A DNA stretch of 6,328 nt from Alphaproteobacteria bacterium (lineage in GTDB: Bacteria; Pseudomonadota; Alphaproteobacteria; Rhizobiales; Rhizobiaceae): positions 1 to 6,328 of the forward strand of contig JAUIBM010000188.1 of the NCBI GenBank assembly GCA_030428345.1, given 5' to 3'. The notes beneath the pieces are model-generated. The model made no database searches, was not told the DNA's origin, and worked only from the letters and a program-made list of their open reading frames with translations. The position numbers and the translations under genes were made by a program. Position 1 is the stretch's first letter; each line of letters starts with the position of its first letter. Of the stretch, positions 5,642 to 6,328 are shown in pieces.

Positions 5642-6328
5642 TCAGTCGTCCGAAACAGTGCTTTCGGCGGCCGCCCCGCCCACGCCAAGCAGGCTGCCCG
5701 GCAATTTGGCCGCGTCGTCGGAAATTCCGGCCGACTTGGGGGAAGCTGCGGCGTGCCCCGCGGCATCGCCATTTCCGCCGTTCACGACCACATCCGCGCC
5801 ATCGGAGGCTTCGGTCTTGGGCCGACGCCGCGTACGTGGCTCGCGCCGCGTCCGGGTCTCGGCCTTCTCGGCCTGTTCGCCTTCAGCGGCGACTTCGGGA
5901 GGGCGCGCGGTTCTCGGCGCACGCGGCGCGCGGGGAGCACGCGGCTCGCGGGGTTCACGCTGTTCGACTCGATCGGCCGCCTCGCGCACATCGGGCTGTT
6001 CGGCAGCGACGGCGGGTTGGGCGCGCTCGCGCGGTTCCTGGCGTTCGCGCGATTCGGAACGTTCGCGGGATTCCCTCGGCTGGTTGCGGTCGCGCTGGTC
6101 GCCATTGTTGCGCTCGCGCTGTTCATTCCGCTCGCGCTGCTCATTGTTGCGATCGCGCTGTTCGTTGCGCTCGCGCTGATCGGACAACTGTCGGGTCTCG
6201 GGTCCGCGATCGTAGCCACCGCTGCCCTCTTCCGTCTCTTCCTCGTCGTCATCGAAATTCTGGTTGGAAAAATCTGGCTGCTGGAAGCGGGCGTTCGGAT
6301 TGTTTTCCTGCTCGCGATTCGCATTGGC
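5642..6328 (-). CDS. DUF4167-type arginine-rich protein (partial, C-terminal part)
   Basis: The frame is open from the right edge (6328) to TGA at 5644-5642, giving 228 residues with the N-terminus outside the window. The visible part begins ANREQENNPNARFQQ-like, then an acidic patch (FDDDEEETEEGSGG, about residues 26-39). Next come glutamine/asparagine/arginine repeats, an RAP/REP repeat block, basic RRRPK-type clusters and an Ala/Gly/Ser-rich end finishing in STVSDD. It has no predicted fold and should be disordered. In DUF4167 proteins, which in Alphaproteobacteria often lie just before clpB, a conserved N-terminal domain is followed by this kind of tail; that domain is not visible here, so the call rests on context and composition. 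The function is unknown. The basic tail might bind RNA or another polyanion, which is inference. A TTG at 6187 is only an internal codon. A terminator follows the gene. Confidence 0.6.
   Translation of the reverse strand, partial: ANANREQENNPNARFQQPDFSNQNFDDDEEETEEGSGGYDRGPETRQLSDQRERNEQRDRNNEQRERNEQRERNNGDQRDRNQPRESRERSESRERQEPRERAQPAVAAEQPDVREAADRVEQREPREPRAPRAPRAPRTARPPEVAAEGEQAEKAETRTRREPRTRRRPKTEASDGADVVVNGGNGDAAGHAAASPKSAGISDDAAKLPGSLLGVGGAAAESTVSDD
5912..5959 (-). repeat. 9-nt-period coding repeat (REP/RAP block)
   Basis: Within the DUF4167-type tail, five successive three-residue units read REP REP RAP RAP RAP and end in R, 16 residues in 48 nt. Codons differ between units (for example GCT, GCG and GCG for alanine, CCC and CCG for proline). 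The repeat is therefore kept at protein level more than at DNA level, which suggests selection on composition. Confidence 0.65.
6091..6178 (-). repeat. In-frame degenerate repeats encoding QR(D/E)RN units
   Basis: The heptamer CGCGCTG (coding strand CAGCGCG) occurs at 6091, 6115, 6133, 6154 and 6172. The spacings are 24, 18, 21 and 18 nt, all multiples of three. The protein reads as units such as QRERNE, QRDRNNE and QRERNNGD. This is a simple-sequence tract within a coding region, likely to vary in copy number between strains. Confidence 0.7.

Noticed and set aside
5427..6179. 250-residue plus-strand frame with serine/arginine repeats
   Set aside because: The SR-like look is the reverse reading of the Arg/Glu/Gln repeats of the minus-strand DUF4167-type gene. 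It also crosses the clpB start and the terminator.
1..6328. CRISPR array, insertion sequence, tRNA or phage attachment site
   Set aside because: No spaced direct repeats outside coding low-complexity tracts, no transposase motifs, no terminal inverted repeats and no cloverleaf pattern were seen on either strand.

Overview
This is a high-GC bacterial window that reads as alphaproteobacterial, most likely a sphingomonad (Sphingomonadales). The main reason is the gene order on the minus strand: an arginine-rich DUF4167-type protein, then clpB. From general knowledge this pairing is familiar in Alphaproteobacteria. The codon choice and the style of the M23 peptidase agree with it. The placement rests on pattern recognition alone, with no database search.

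Layout from left to right. Positions 1-194 (minus strand) hold a fragment that looks like the middle of a PfkB-type sugar kinase. It runs off the left edge and has no room for its normal N-terminal half. Just upstream of it, and pointing into it, is a very good sigma-70 promoter (TTGACA, 18 nt, TATAAC, at 233-262). Runs of A on its coding strand behind the -35 look like an UP element, as in rRNA or other stable-RNA promoters. The promoter and the gene fragment do not fit each other well. A contig joint or a real rearrangement near 195-232 should be considered. Positions 195-457 are otherwise non-coding.

Positions 458-2413 (plus strand) encode a 651-residue membrane-anchored M23 (LytM-type) zinc peptidase with all expected metal and catalytic residues. 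It should cut peptidoglycan cross-links in the periplasm. It converges on a minus-strand pair, with only 28 bp between the two stop codons; that gap holds two overlapping hairpins without T-tracts.

The minus-strand block, in order of transcription, starts with the C-terminal 228 residues of a DUF4167-type protein (6328-5642, N-terminus beyond the window) and a strong intrinsic terminator (about 5617-5581). After the terminator come a possible heat-shock promoter and leader (5587-5468), clpB (5467-2858), and a small MmcQ/YjbR-family gene (2837-2442) only 20 bp after clpB. ClpB is the Hsp100 disaggregase that works with DnaK/DnaJ/GrpE to rescue aggregated proteins. The MmcQ/YjbR gene probably shares its transcript.

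Most of the window is ordinary chromosomal housekeeping sequence. I found no mobile element, CRISPR array, tRNA or clear new system. The points most worth a second look are the promoter/kinase mismatch at the left end, the clpB leader with its repeated start-region motif and possible alternative pairing, and the in-frame repeats of the DUF4167-type tail.
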